A stretch of DNA of 64,000 nt. Origin: Labia minor (Eukaryota > Arthropoda > Insecta > Dermaptera > Spongiphoridae). The stretch covers positions 32,753,398-32,817,397 of the forward strand of contig OY720347.1 of the NCBI GenBank assembly GCA_963082975.1. The letters are read 5' to 3'. The notes under the pieces are model-generated. The model saw only the letters and a program-made list of their open reading frames with translations, searched no databases and was not told the origin of the DNA. Below, in pieces: positions 1-9,854 of the stretch. Position 1 is the stretch's first letter, and each line of letters opens with the position of its first letter. The position numbers and the translations under genes were made by a program.

Positions 1-3
1 TAT

Positions 4-130
4 AAGCTGGAGTGTCTCCACTCGACTATCTCGCAATTTGAATTGGATTAAATAACATAATATATTATATTCAAATTAAATTTAAGAATTATAAATTATA
101 AATTAAAATTAATAAATTGTTATTAACAAT
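4..130 (-). mobile_element. Helitron-like family B, terminal fragment
   Basis: The first ~65 bases match the 3' end of the family B elements at 44185-44699 and 48355-49028: the hairpin GAGTG-GAGA-CACTC with the neighbouring GCGAGATAGT on the minus strand. The terminal tetranucleotide is altered compared with the CTAA seen in the other copies. Internal family B sequence is not recognisable beyond about 130, so this is a truncated or heavily decayed copy. Confidence 0.6.
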
Positions 131-1001
131 TGAATTTTGTTTACTTGAAGAAGAATGAAAAAAAAAGAAAAAAACAAAAAGGACATTTTCAAAGCTTTGA
201 AAATAGATTATATTTCTGGAAATAGTTCACATTAAGAAAAAAAAATTCTATTGAAAATATCATAACTTCAGTTATTTCTATTTTTAAATCTTTTATAAAA
301 AGATTTCTTTTAAATGAAAAATTGTATTTTGTTTACTTGAAAAAGAGACAATAATAATACAACAAAAAGGATCCGTTGACCACTGGCCATTTTCAAAAGA
401 TAATACGGATGTGATATTCCAGTTCAAGAAGAAAGATATTCTAGAATTTATATTTGCTTGTAACCAAAGTTGGAATAAAAATTTGATGAAATTAATTAAT
501 TAATTTAATTTTTTAAATTAAAGTAATATTTGGAATAAGTAAAACAAAATAAATTCACAAATTTCATTTTTTATTATTTATTAATATTAATAAATTATTA
601 TTATATATAATAAGTAATATTAATTAATATATACATTAAAAATATTCAATAAAATCGTTTTTTTTTCTACAATACATACAATAGTTATTTAATTAATTTT
701 TTAGATTAAACGAATAAGTATTTTGAATTATTAAAAACTATATATGTATATATATATATATATATATATAGATATAGATATATATAATTATTTTTAAGAT
801 TGATATTTTAAAATATTTACAAAAATTTATTTTTAATACGGTAAATAAACAAGCATCATTTGATATATCAAAATAACATCTCAATTTAAATTTAAAACCT
901 TCGATATTACTTGAACATGGTAACAATTTTTTTAAATTCCGACCCTCATCTCGAGTATACAAATTAGATGACCAGGTCATATCAAAGATAAATATATCTT
1001 T
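131..1001. other. AT-rich non-coding stretch
   Basis: No gene or element is recognisable here. It is extremely AT-rich, with homopolymer runs and a (TA)n/(GATATA) microsatellite at about 739-785. The short open frame over that microsatellite is an artefact of its composition. Confidence 0.5.
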
Positions 1002-1670
1002 TTATTGAATGTTCAATGTATGAAGATGCAAGTTCTTTTTAATTTCCATAAAATTAATTTTTATCTTTGTGTAATCAAGAATTAATAGATATAATGTTTT
1101 ACATTGAAAAATGAATCGAAGTACTTTATGACATATTAATTCACATCCAAACAATGATAAAATATTTAATTTTTTTATTTTATGGATTTCCTCTAGATCA
1201 CTGCATTTTAATAAATAACAGTATTCTAATCGAAGATCAGTTAAATTTTCAAACTGATGAAGCATTTTCGTGGCATTTTTCTCGACATTTTTGCAACGAA
1301 ATATTTTCAAATTTGTTAATGGTAACCTTTTTTCAATAAACACTTTGACTAGTTTTTTTGTGAAACATTTAATATGGCAAAGCATTAATTTTTTCAATTT
1401 ACCTAATGGTGCAATTTCAAAATACCTCCTGAGAATTTTTCCTGAGCCATCGTATACAATTTGTAAGTGTTCTAAATTTTCTAATTTAGACAAATAAGAT
1501 GGCCAGGTCTTATTCTCATCATGAAAAGCAATTTCCAATTGTCTTAAATTAGAGAAGTTAACTATCGTTTCCAATGATTCACATCTTTTTATATTTGGTG
1601 CCACAAAATTTAATGTTATAAGTTTGTTCATTTTCATAAATAATTGATTAGAAAATAAACTTTCATCCAT
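1002..1670 (-). CDS. F-box/LRR protein, C-terminal LRR part (222 aa)
   Basis: The 222-residue frame consists of successive degenerate leucine-rich repeats: SNLRQLEIAF, LENLEHLQIV, LGKLKKLMLCHIKCF, LTNLKIFRCKNVEK, ENLTDLRLEYCYLL, IKKLNILSLFGCEL and KTLYLLILDYTKIK. It ends HLHTLNIQ. The spacing (about 24-27 residues, with Cys near the end of the consensus) is that of F-box-associated LRRs, which bind the substrate of the ubiquitin ligase. The nominal start Met lies directly after an in-frame TGA and overlaps the end of the F-box ORF by 8 bases. It is therefore better read as the continuation of that protein after a frameshift than as a separate gene. If the frameshift is genuine, the protein is truncated before most of its repeats. 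Confidence 0.65.
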   Translation of the reverse strand: MDESLFSNQLFMKMNKLITLNFVAPNIKRCESLETIVNFSNLRQLEIAFHDENKTWPSYLSKLENLEHLQIVYDGSGKILRRYFEIAPLGKLKKLMLCHIKCFTKKLVKVFIEKRLPLTNLKIFRCKNVEKNATKMLHQFENLTDLRLEYCYLLKCSDLEEIHKIKKLNILSLFGCELICHKVLRFIFQCKTLYLLILDYTKIKINFMEIKKNLHLHTLNIQ

Positions 1671-2271
1671 TCAATGAAAGAGTTAACTTTTTTAAATTTG
1701 GAAAAAAATAATTAATAGTCCATAGAAAAATATTATCATTTGGTAAATACCCACATAAAATAATTTCTTCTACATTATTGAAAATAGGACAAGTTGGCAA
1801 TTTACCTTTTTCTATAAGACATTTTAATTCAAATAAAAGATTTTGTATTATTTTTAAATGTTTTGGGGACAAATTTTGAAAAATCATTTTTTTTAACCTT
1901 GGCATGGGAAAACGTTTTATAAACGTGATTAAAAATTCATAATTCAACTCACATATATAAACAGTTTTTATTAAAAAATAAAATTTTTGAAAAAACTGTT
2001 CAGCATAGAAGGAATTCGCACCGCTGAATAATATTCCATTCAATGAAGAGACAATCCCAGATTTCACAATCACACGGCAATAGTATGGATCTTCACTAAA
2101 AACAAGCAATTGTTGTATTGTTGAATATTTCAGAATTTCAGCGACTATTTCTTGCGGTAATGTCTTCATTTGTTGACCTAATTCTTGATCACAATTAGAA
2201 TTAACAGTTGTTTCATTTACAGGAGTCGTCATCTGAACACAATGGTAGGTTTTCAACTTTTTGGATGCCAT
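1663..2271 (-). CDS. F-box/LRR protein, N-terminal part (202 aa)
   Basis: The 202-residue frame begins MASKKLKTYHC. Around residues 36-75 it has an F-box-like segment (LPQEIVAEILKYSTIQQLL), the domain that binds Skp1 in SCF ubiquitin ligases. Residues 110-202 show irregular leucine-rich segments such as MPRLKKMIFQNLSPKHLK and PNLKKLTLSLN. The frame stops at TGA inside what looks like an LRR unit, and the next ORF (1002-1670) resumes LRR sequence in another frame with an 8-base overlap (ATGGATGA). One gene of about 420 aa broken by a single-base frameshift is therefore likely, as an inactivating mutation or a sequence error. The start is supported by the upstream region, which recurs at 26727-26945. 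The target protein is unknown. Families of such genes are expanded in some parasitoid wasps; membership in such a family is inference. Confidence 0.7.
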   Translation of the reverse strand: MASKKLKTYHCVQMTTPVNETTVNSNCDQELGQQMKTLPQEIVAEILKYSTIQQLLVFSEDPYYCRVIVKSGIVSSLNGILFSGANSFYAEQFFQKFYFLIKTVYICELNYEFLITFIKRFPMPRLKKMIFQNLSPKHLKIIQNLLFELKCLIEKGKLPTCPIFNNVEEIILCGYLPNDNIFLWTINYFFPNLKKLTLSLNG

Positions 2272-2520
2272 GATTAAAAAGTAGAAATCAAATCACAAAC
2301 AAAACAACTTGAAAAGTACACACAGTTAGCAAGAATGCTAATGTTAACTCGTTGAGATTGCAGAGAGCGAATGATAGCTCAAGGAAATTTTAGGGTGAAG
2401 TTTAAGTCGAAAAAAGGTGTGTCAAAACACTTAACCAATCAGAAGAACCCTTAAGTAAAAATAAGAAGAGGGGGGTTCGAACCTTTTTTCTACCTGCCTA
2501 TTATATTATTTCAAAATTTT
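2272..2520 (-). promoter_or_regulatory. Upstream region of the F-box/LRR gene
   Basis: This is 5' flanking sequence of the minus-strand gene. About 200 bp of it (2315-2520) recurs with few changes at 26735-26945, where no coding sequence follows, so it was copied as a unit. Read on the gene strand it contains CTGATTGG, an inverted CCAAT-box motif, at about 2438-2445. A polypyrimidine-rich block lies farther upstream. No convincing TATA box is seen, and promoter function is inferred from position and duplication only. Confidence 0.4.
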
Positions 2521-2539
2521 GATTTGGTAATGGTGGGGG

Positions 2540-2790
2540 GGGTGGCCATCCGAAGAATATCTTTGTGGATTTTGTCATTCTTTGAACAGAATTTAAAAAT
2601 GTTTACATATCTGGAAATTCCAAATTTAACTTTATAATTTCTTTTATATTTGTCTATTTGGAAAAATTGTTTGAACCAATTACATTGAAATTTAATTTAA
2701 CCACAATATTCTTATATACTCTTATTTGAACATAGGTTATACATTTTATTCATATCTCATTAAAACAACCAGTAATTATTTATTATAATA
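2540..2790 (+). mobile_element. Old, diverged Helitron family A 5' fragment
   Basis: Segments line up in order with the 5' portion of the family A Helitrons (compare 9895-10140): CAGAATTTAAAAATGTTTAC, a degenerate TTTGTCTATTTGG in place of the GTCT microsatellite, then ACAATATTCTTATATACTC, AACATAGGTTATA and the ATCTCATTAAAA region. The divergence is far greater than between A1, A2 and A3, so this is an older insertion. The terminal TC and the 3' hairpin are absent. Confidence 0.5.
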
Positions 2791-2879
2791 AATGAGAGGA
2801 AATTGTAAAAATTCTCTTGAAAATGTCAAACGGAATTAACTTTAATGAATAATAAAACATATTGTTAAATTATATACCT

Positions 2880-3772
2880 AATTTTTACATATTATCACGA
2901 ATCATTCACTTTGTATTGATTTTATCTTCGAGAAAAATCATCTTTATTAGTTTTTTTCTTAATTTAAAATAATATGACGTCATCCAGCCATTCATGACTT
3001 CACAGCCTGGTCTTACATATATATTATAAATAAAATAAAATTAAAAATATTTATGTTATATCCATATCTGTTTTTTATTACATTAATAGATATATTAAAA
3101 TTATTTGAAATTGTTTCTGTAGCTGGAAATTAATTTATTTCAAACTGTCGGTCGGTTCAGACCTGGCCACAGGTCAAATTATTTTATTTATAATATATAA
3201 GTTAAGCTGGCTATGACGTCTCATGAATGGCTGAATGACGTCATATAATTTTAAATCAAGAAAAAACTAATAAATATGATTTTCCCGAGGATAAAACTAA
3301 TACAAAGTGCATGATTCGTGATGATATATAAAAAAATCTCCTCATGTGAAATTTGGTGTGAAAATAACCCTTCCCTTCCTTTCGTCGATAGCTAATACTA
3401 CCACTTCCGGTTTCCGGATTTGCACCAAATTCGTGGTGATATGTAAAAAATCTCCTCATGTGAAATTTGATGTGAAAATAACACTTCCCTTCCTATCGTC
3501 GATCGCTAATACTTTCTGGATATACACCAAAAGTTGATCAATTCATCCCACTGATGCATTAAGTAAATATACCAAATTTCATCAAAATCCGTTGAGCCGT
3601 TCAGGCTGTACACATCTATACGGACGGACGGACGGACAGACATCATGCTAAAAATACTTTTTTCTGTTAAGAAAATGCATGATTCGTGGAGATATGTAAA
3701 AATCTCCACATGTGAAATTTGGTGTGAAAACAATACCTCCCTTACTATCGTCGGTCGGTAAAAAGTTATTTT
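2880..3772. repeat. Repeat family C, copy 1 (rearranged, fold-back)
   Basis: Bases 2896-3172 are the reverse complement of the 5' half of family C. Bases 3173-3772 are the 3' part in forward orientation, and the two halves share an inverted ~150-bp region, so this copy could fold back on itself. It carries the diagnostic pieces: paired TGACGTCA-like sites, the CCAAATTTCATCAAAATCCG core, a (GGAC)n microsatellite at about 3620-3637, and the GTCGGTCGGTAAAAA end. The small ORFs over it (3256-3733) are fortuitous. Confidence 0.7.
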
Positions 3773-6262
3773 ATTTTAATAAAACTATAAATATATTAAA
3801 ACCTCTCTAAAATGACATTCTCAAAACAATGTTAATTGTGAATTAAAATGAATGAAGTAACTATTAGACGTGTCCTTATAGAGAGGTTTTACTGTAGTTA
3901 ATTTTATTTCCATTTTTTGCAAAAATATTTATGTGCGGCCGCATATATTTTTTCGAATGGTTATAGTTTAGACAACCATGGCTTAGAATGTTAATAAATA
4001 TTAATAAAACGATCATCCTTTCAGTTATTTGAACAAAAAAAAATTAAATAAAATTGAATAATTCAACTCAGTTTTTAGTCCTTAGTAATCCATCCTATTT
4101 TCGAATGGTCATGAGAGTTATTGAGAAATATCAACCGCAATTTGGACTTTAATTTAATATCAACCTCAAACAGATAATCAAAAATAAAATTAACAAAATT
4201 AAGAAAAATGTCGGAGTAGAAAATAAACACGTTCGTTTTTAAAGAAATCAAAACTCATCTCTCCTTGTATTTGTATAAATGAATGTTGTAATATGTTAAA
4301 CATTTAAATTTAAATTTATCTTTTGTATTATATCGTTACTGTTGATTCAACTTTATTAATTTTCTATGTTATTTGTTAGATTGAGGTTTTTTTTACAAAA
4401 AATATTAATCTTATTTTCCTATCTCTATAGTTAATCTATATGATTTAGTTTATTTAATTAAAAATTAAAGTATGAAAAATAAATCGAAAAAATATATAAT
4501 ATCTTTAAATAAGTAGATATATTATTTAAATTTATAGGTGCGTATTTATTGATAAAAATGTACACAATAGTTAACTCGAATAAAGTACGTCAATAAATTT
4601 TTAAGTTCGCAATATGATTTTCTGTACAAACCCAAATGATAAAACTTTTAATTAGATAATTTTTACCTTTATCTTTTTTTAAGTGATTGTTTTTATTTTT
4701 GATAAAAAATTTAAGAAAACTAATATGTTTTGAATTTTATTTCTCTTATTCATGGGGAAAAACAACTGACTAATTCTTCTCTATGCTATTTTGAATATAT
4801 ATATATAACATATTCCATAAAAGTATTAATTAATGAAAAAAAAAAATAAAAAATTAAGTATTCAATTTTATGCTATTAAGTAAAATATATAAATATACTT
4901 AACGTAAGCACCAAATTGAAATAATATAGATATACCTAATTTTTTTATTTAATTAAATTTCCCATTGGTCATTTTAAGACACACTTCATCTGTTAATTTT
5001 TTTTTTTATTAAAATTTTTATTTTCATTTGTATAATTTTTTAATTTGATTGAGTTGTTCCTTTTTTTATCCTCTATAGCATGGACTGGTTTGATTTAAGA
5101 AATAACAATTCTAAATACTACATAGAATATATATATAATACATAGAATATATATATATATATATATATTGAATTTTGAATGACACTAAAAAGTAGAATGC
5201 GAAATTAAGAACATAGCTAAGGGGGTCAAAATTTAAAGCTTATCTTAAAAAAACATGTGAAGAAACCCAATGAGATATCAAAAGGAAATAAACTAGTTGG
5301 ATTTAACACCAATAGTATCGCCAAAACGGATTAAGGCTTAAATCTGAAAGATCTAAATATTTTTTTATAAACGAATTATGAATATGAATAATTTTATGAA
5401 TAGTTTTAAATTATTTGTATTACAAAGGATAATTTTTCTATTATTTATCTAATCAAATTTTAAAAATTTTTAAGGAATTTAATAAAAAAATTTTATTATA
5501 AAAAATATCTTTAAAATTGTCCTAAAATTATATAAAGAGGTGTTTGAACTTCAAGGGTAATTTTAATAATTTTTTTTTGATCTAAAATTATTCCGGTCAT
5601 TTGAGTTTAGTGGTCGTTTGAAAAATGATTTTTAACTTGTGAAGGCTAAAAGTATAATAAATACTAAGATAATCATTTCATTGCCATTCAATTGTCAATC
5701 ATTATAGACGAAGGTAAGCAAATTTAACAAGTCAGTTTGACTGAAAGGAACTTGCATGACATTAAAATGTTTATGCTTAAACATTTTTAATGTTTGTATA
5801 AAATCACGAGATTGTGATTAATTATTTAAAATTATTACCAGGAGAATTGTGACGTTGAATTATAAAAAAAAAAAAAAAATTATTGTCATTGTCTCACCTT
5901 TTGAGAATTTGACTGTATCTAATGATCAACCATCAATCATAGTTTGGCATAATAGAAAAAAATATTTGCAAAGAATTTATATTATATCATTATAAAGAAA
6001 GAATAAATAAATATCTCTTCAAGTATGAATTTGAAAATGACTTTGTTATTACATTAATAATATTTTTATATTCAATTATAACTGTTTATAGGTAGGAACT
6101 AATCTATTTATTTGCGAAGTGATTAGAAGAGGTACAACTTGTTTGGGTTCATTCAACTTGACATTAGAATAAGAGAATAAAAATGTTCAAATGTCTATTT
6201 GGGTATTGGCCAAATAAATCAAGAAATTTTATATTGGTATAAAAGTACATATATTAATTCAA
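3773..6262. other. AT-rich intergenic desert
   Basis: No gene is supported. The stretch is very AT-rich, with a (TA)n run at about 5146-5168 and a poly-A run near 5864-5878. No intact transposon ends were recognised. Confidence 0.45.
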
Positions 6263-6330
6263 TCGTGAATCAAATGATAAAGTCGTGACCTATGGATCTT
6301 GAGGAAGTGTGTTCAAATCTCATCAAGTTC
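6263..6330 (+). repeat. tRNA-like (SINE head) remnant
   Basis: The segment aligns with the minus-strand segment at 7845-7913. It has a degenerate Pol III A box (ATCAAATGATAAAGTCG), a B-box-like GTTCAAATCTC and a shared tail CTCATCAAGTTC. The arms do not pair well enough for a functional tRNA, so a decayed tRNA-derived SINE or tRNA pseudogene fits best. Confidence 0.4.
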
Positions 6331-7844
6331 AAAAATTTTAATATTAATTTGATATATAAAACAAATTCATAATATGTAAATAAAATATGTCTAAATGGTA
6401 TAATCTTAAAAAAATACAATTTTTAATTAAATAATTGTACAGAAAAGGGATAATATGCTAATAATTTATTCCATTTATATTAGAATTAAAGGTTTGAATA
6501 GAATAATAAGAAAATAATTTTTTATGGAGAATTAAAGAAATAATCATTCCCTGTAAAAGGTTTTTTGTTATTTTCCTATGTTATTTCAGTGGTTTTCCAC
6601 CTGTAGAATGCAAGACAATAACAAGGAAAGGGGACGCGCGCATCTGTTACAAACTATCATTTTCGAATTCATACAAATTTTATTATACCATGTTATTTTA
6701 TGTATATTCAAATTTTTTTTAATATACTGAAATCCATTAATTAAATTATAATATTATGTGAGCATGATAAAATTATTATATTATAAAAATGTAGCTAGTC
6801 ACCTTTTTTGTTTTATTTGTTTTTTTATAAAATTCTACAGATGGAAAGACTAATGATTATTAAAAATACATAAGAAAATTTGTTAAAAAAATATTAATAT
6901 ATGACAATTGATAGATTATAATAATACAAATAATACAAAAAAATTCCAAAATAGAGTTGATCGACAGAATTGATATATTAAGGTGACCCAAATAAATTAA
7001 ATGCAAACGACAATTAATTAAAAACAAATTTATAATTAAAAAATTGTAGATTTTAAGTAATAATCAAGATTAATCTTTGATTTTGTGCTAAAACTTTTTT
7101 TATTAAGGAAAAACCAACAACTAAAAGTTAATAAATTCTTTTGTTGATATCATTTCTATTTATAAAAATAAAATATTTATTTATTATATTTCTAATCAAT
7201 TTTATTTTTTTGGATAGGAAAAATTTATTATATATTCCATTATTATTAATATAATAAAATATTTTGCTACTAATTAATTAATTAATTAATTTTTTTAATA
7301 AAATTTGAAGAATATAGGACTCATTAATGAAGTTAATAAAAAATTTAGAGAAAGAAAACAAATGAAATAAAACTTATGAAAATCAATTAGTAATTATTTT
7401 CCTTTATTTTATCATTATGATATTTTTATAATTATATATAAAATAAAAATAAAATAAAGTGTGAGTAGAAATGAAATATTTAATGGTGTGTTTGAAATAT
7501 TAAAAAATAATATTAATTTAAAGAGATAATAAACGATAAATATGTACATTAAAAATAAGAAACTTAAAAAATATTATTGTTATACATATAATATGTAATT
7601 ATTACGCATTACTTATATAGTTAATTTTTTTTTTCACCTATATGAATCATGAAATATATTTTCAGATTAGATTTGTTTAACCTCTTTCGCAATTATTATT
7701 ATTAAATAATAATAAATATCACTTCTTATTAAAGACTAAAAATAAATTTCAAAAATTTTTAATTTAATTTATTTTTTCAATAGTCCTTGAAATTGTTTTT
7801 CTTTTAACTATTACTAAATTATTAAATTAATTTGTAATTTATTT
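6331..7844. other. AT-rich intergenic stretch
   Basis: No gene could be assigned. A small higher-GC patch at 6590-6665 (acceptor-like TTATTTCAG followed by an open frame of about 45 codons) is discussed as a finding. The rest is homopolymer-rich AT sequence. Confidence 0.4.
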
Positions 7845-7913
7845 GAACTTGGTGAGGTTTGAATCATCGTTATCAGGATAAGTAGATGATCATTTTACCA
7901 TTGAGCTATGCGA
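7845..7913 (-). repeat. tRNA-like (SINE head) remnant
   Basis: On the minus strand it has a good A box (TAGCTCAATGGTAAAATG) followed by a B-box-like GATTCAAACCTC and the tail CACCAAGTTC, the order and spacing of a tRNA-derived Pol III promoter. Similarity to 6263-6330 shows these are two copies of one dispersed family. Poor acceptor-stem pairing argues against a working tRNA gene. Confidence 0.5.
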
Positions 7914-9159
7914 ATTAATGTAAAAATTTTATAATGTTATATAATTAAAAAAAAAGTATAAATATAATATATACTACATAATTTGTTGATATATAAGTTA
8001 ATTTGTATATTTTTATATAAATAAGTATATTTTGATTATATGATTTTTATATTAATATTATTTATAAAAAAAGATGTGATTTCTCCTCTTTCAATGGATT
8101 ATGTATTTATATTTAATTTTGGTATAATAAATATTTAGAAAGTTGTGTTTTCGATCAATAAGTAAAGAAATTTTTAATAAACAATGATTTGACAGTTATT
8201 AATGCATATTTGATAAAAAGTATATTGCACACGTTTGCTCAAATTTATTCAAAAGTTTATTTTTAAGTCACGGTTTATATTTTAAAAGAAATAAATGACA
8301 AATATCGAAAAAACAACTTATTCTTTAAATATTTTCATTTTATATATTTCTGTGCTTGTTATTAAAATCTGTAAATACTAATTTTTTAAATTGGGGGACA
8401 TTGTAGGTGAAGGAGAGTAAATAATTCACATTTTTACATCTATAGTGATAATATTGTAATGTATGTTAATTATCATAGATGGTTTTGATATATTAATAGT
8501 ATGATTGTAATATTAAAATTGTTCTATCATTTATTAATAATTATAATTTTTAGTAAAAATAAAGATACCACTTGAGTTTACTGAAATTTGAATAAAATGA
8601 AATGAAATGTAACTATTTGAAATAAATAATTATTATACACTCATTAAAAAACAAATTTATAAAAAAAAATTATTAATGTCCTTTATATCACATTTACTTT
8701 AATTAAAAATTAAAAACAGTGATTAATATTAACTTGAACAAACTAATTATTCAAATAGTTAAAAAAAGTGAATGATAAATTTCTCTGAAATATATAAATG
8801 GGGTTATTATTAAATTGATTGAATTAATATAAAATTATTAGATAATATTACAAAACTTAAAACGATAACAAAATGAAGATTCGTTAAATAAATTAATCTT
8901 TCTATGCCATCAGCATTTTTCACAAAAAGTTTGTAACAATTAGATAAAGGGAAAGATAGTAATGTTTTTAAACAATAATTTTTTGTTGAAGATTTGTAGA
9001 GAGCATTATTTTTTAAGTAATAAATTCAGGAAATTTAAAGATAGGATTCTAAGGATGCGTCAACTATAAAAAAATTGAAGGAATTAGGAGAAAATTGAAA
9101 TTGGATGGAGGTAGTTCAGATTAATGTGGCCGATGAGGCTAATAACATTCTTTAAAAGT
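7914..9159. other. AT-rich intergenic stretch
   Basis: I see no gene, RNA or recognisable repeat. It is composed of AT-rich sequence with A and T runs. Confidence 0.4.
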
Positions 9160-9817
9160 TTTTAAAATAAGTTGACCTGAAGCCAGGTCCGAACCGACCG
9201 ACGGTTTGAAATAAATTAATTTCCAGCTGCAGAAACAATTTCAAATAATTTTAATATATCTATTAATCTAATAAATAACAGATAGGCATATAACATAAAT
9301 ATTTTTAATATTATTTTATTTTTAATATATAGCTGAAGTAGCCGGCGTTGCCCGTGATCATAATAAGGAGACTGTGACGTCATGAAGGGCTGGGTGACGT
9401 CACATAATTTTAAATTAAGAAAAACATAATGAAGATGATTTTTCCCGAGGATAAAACCAATACATTCGTGGTGATATGTAAAAAAATCTCCTTATGTGAA
9501 ATTTGGTGTGAAAATAACCCTTCCCTTCCTATCGTCGATCGCTATTAATACCACTTCCGGTTTCCGGAATTGCACCAAAAGTTGATCCATTCATCATACT
9601 GATGCATTAAGTAAATATACCAAATTTCATCAAAATCCGTTGAGCCGTTCAGGCTGTACACATCTATACGGACGGACAGACGGACGGACGGACAGACATC
9701 ATGCTAAAAATACTTTTTTCTGTTAAGAAAATGCATGATTCGTGGAGATATGTAAAAATCTCCACATGTGAAATTTGGTGTGAAAACAATACCTCCCTTA
9801 CTATCGTCGGTCAGTAA
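9160..9817 (+). repeat. Repeat family C, copy 2
   Basis: It begins AAGTTGACCTGAAGCCAGG, followed by CCGAACCGACCGACGG, two TGACGTCA palindromes about 16 bases apart (9375-9402), the CCAAATTTCATCAAAATCCG core, and a (GGAC)n microsatellite. It ends at CTATCGTCGGTCAGTAAAAA. The GACCGACG motif near the left end is inverted near the right end. No coding capacity is seen, so it is a non-autonomous mobile element, of a class I cannot assign securely. Confidence 0.7.
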
Positions 9818-9854
9818 AAAACAACCAATATAAATATATGAATCATCTTCTTCT

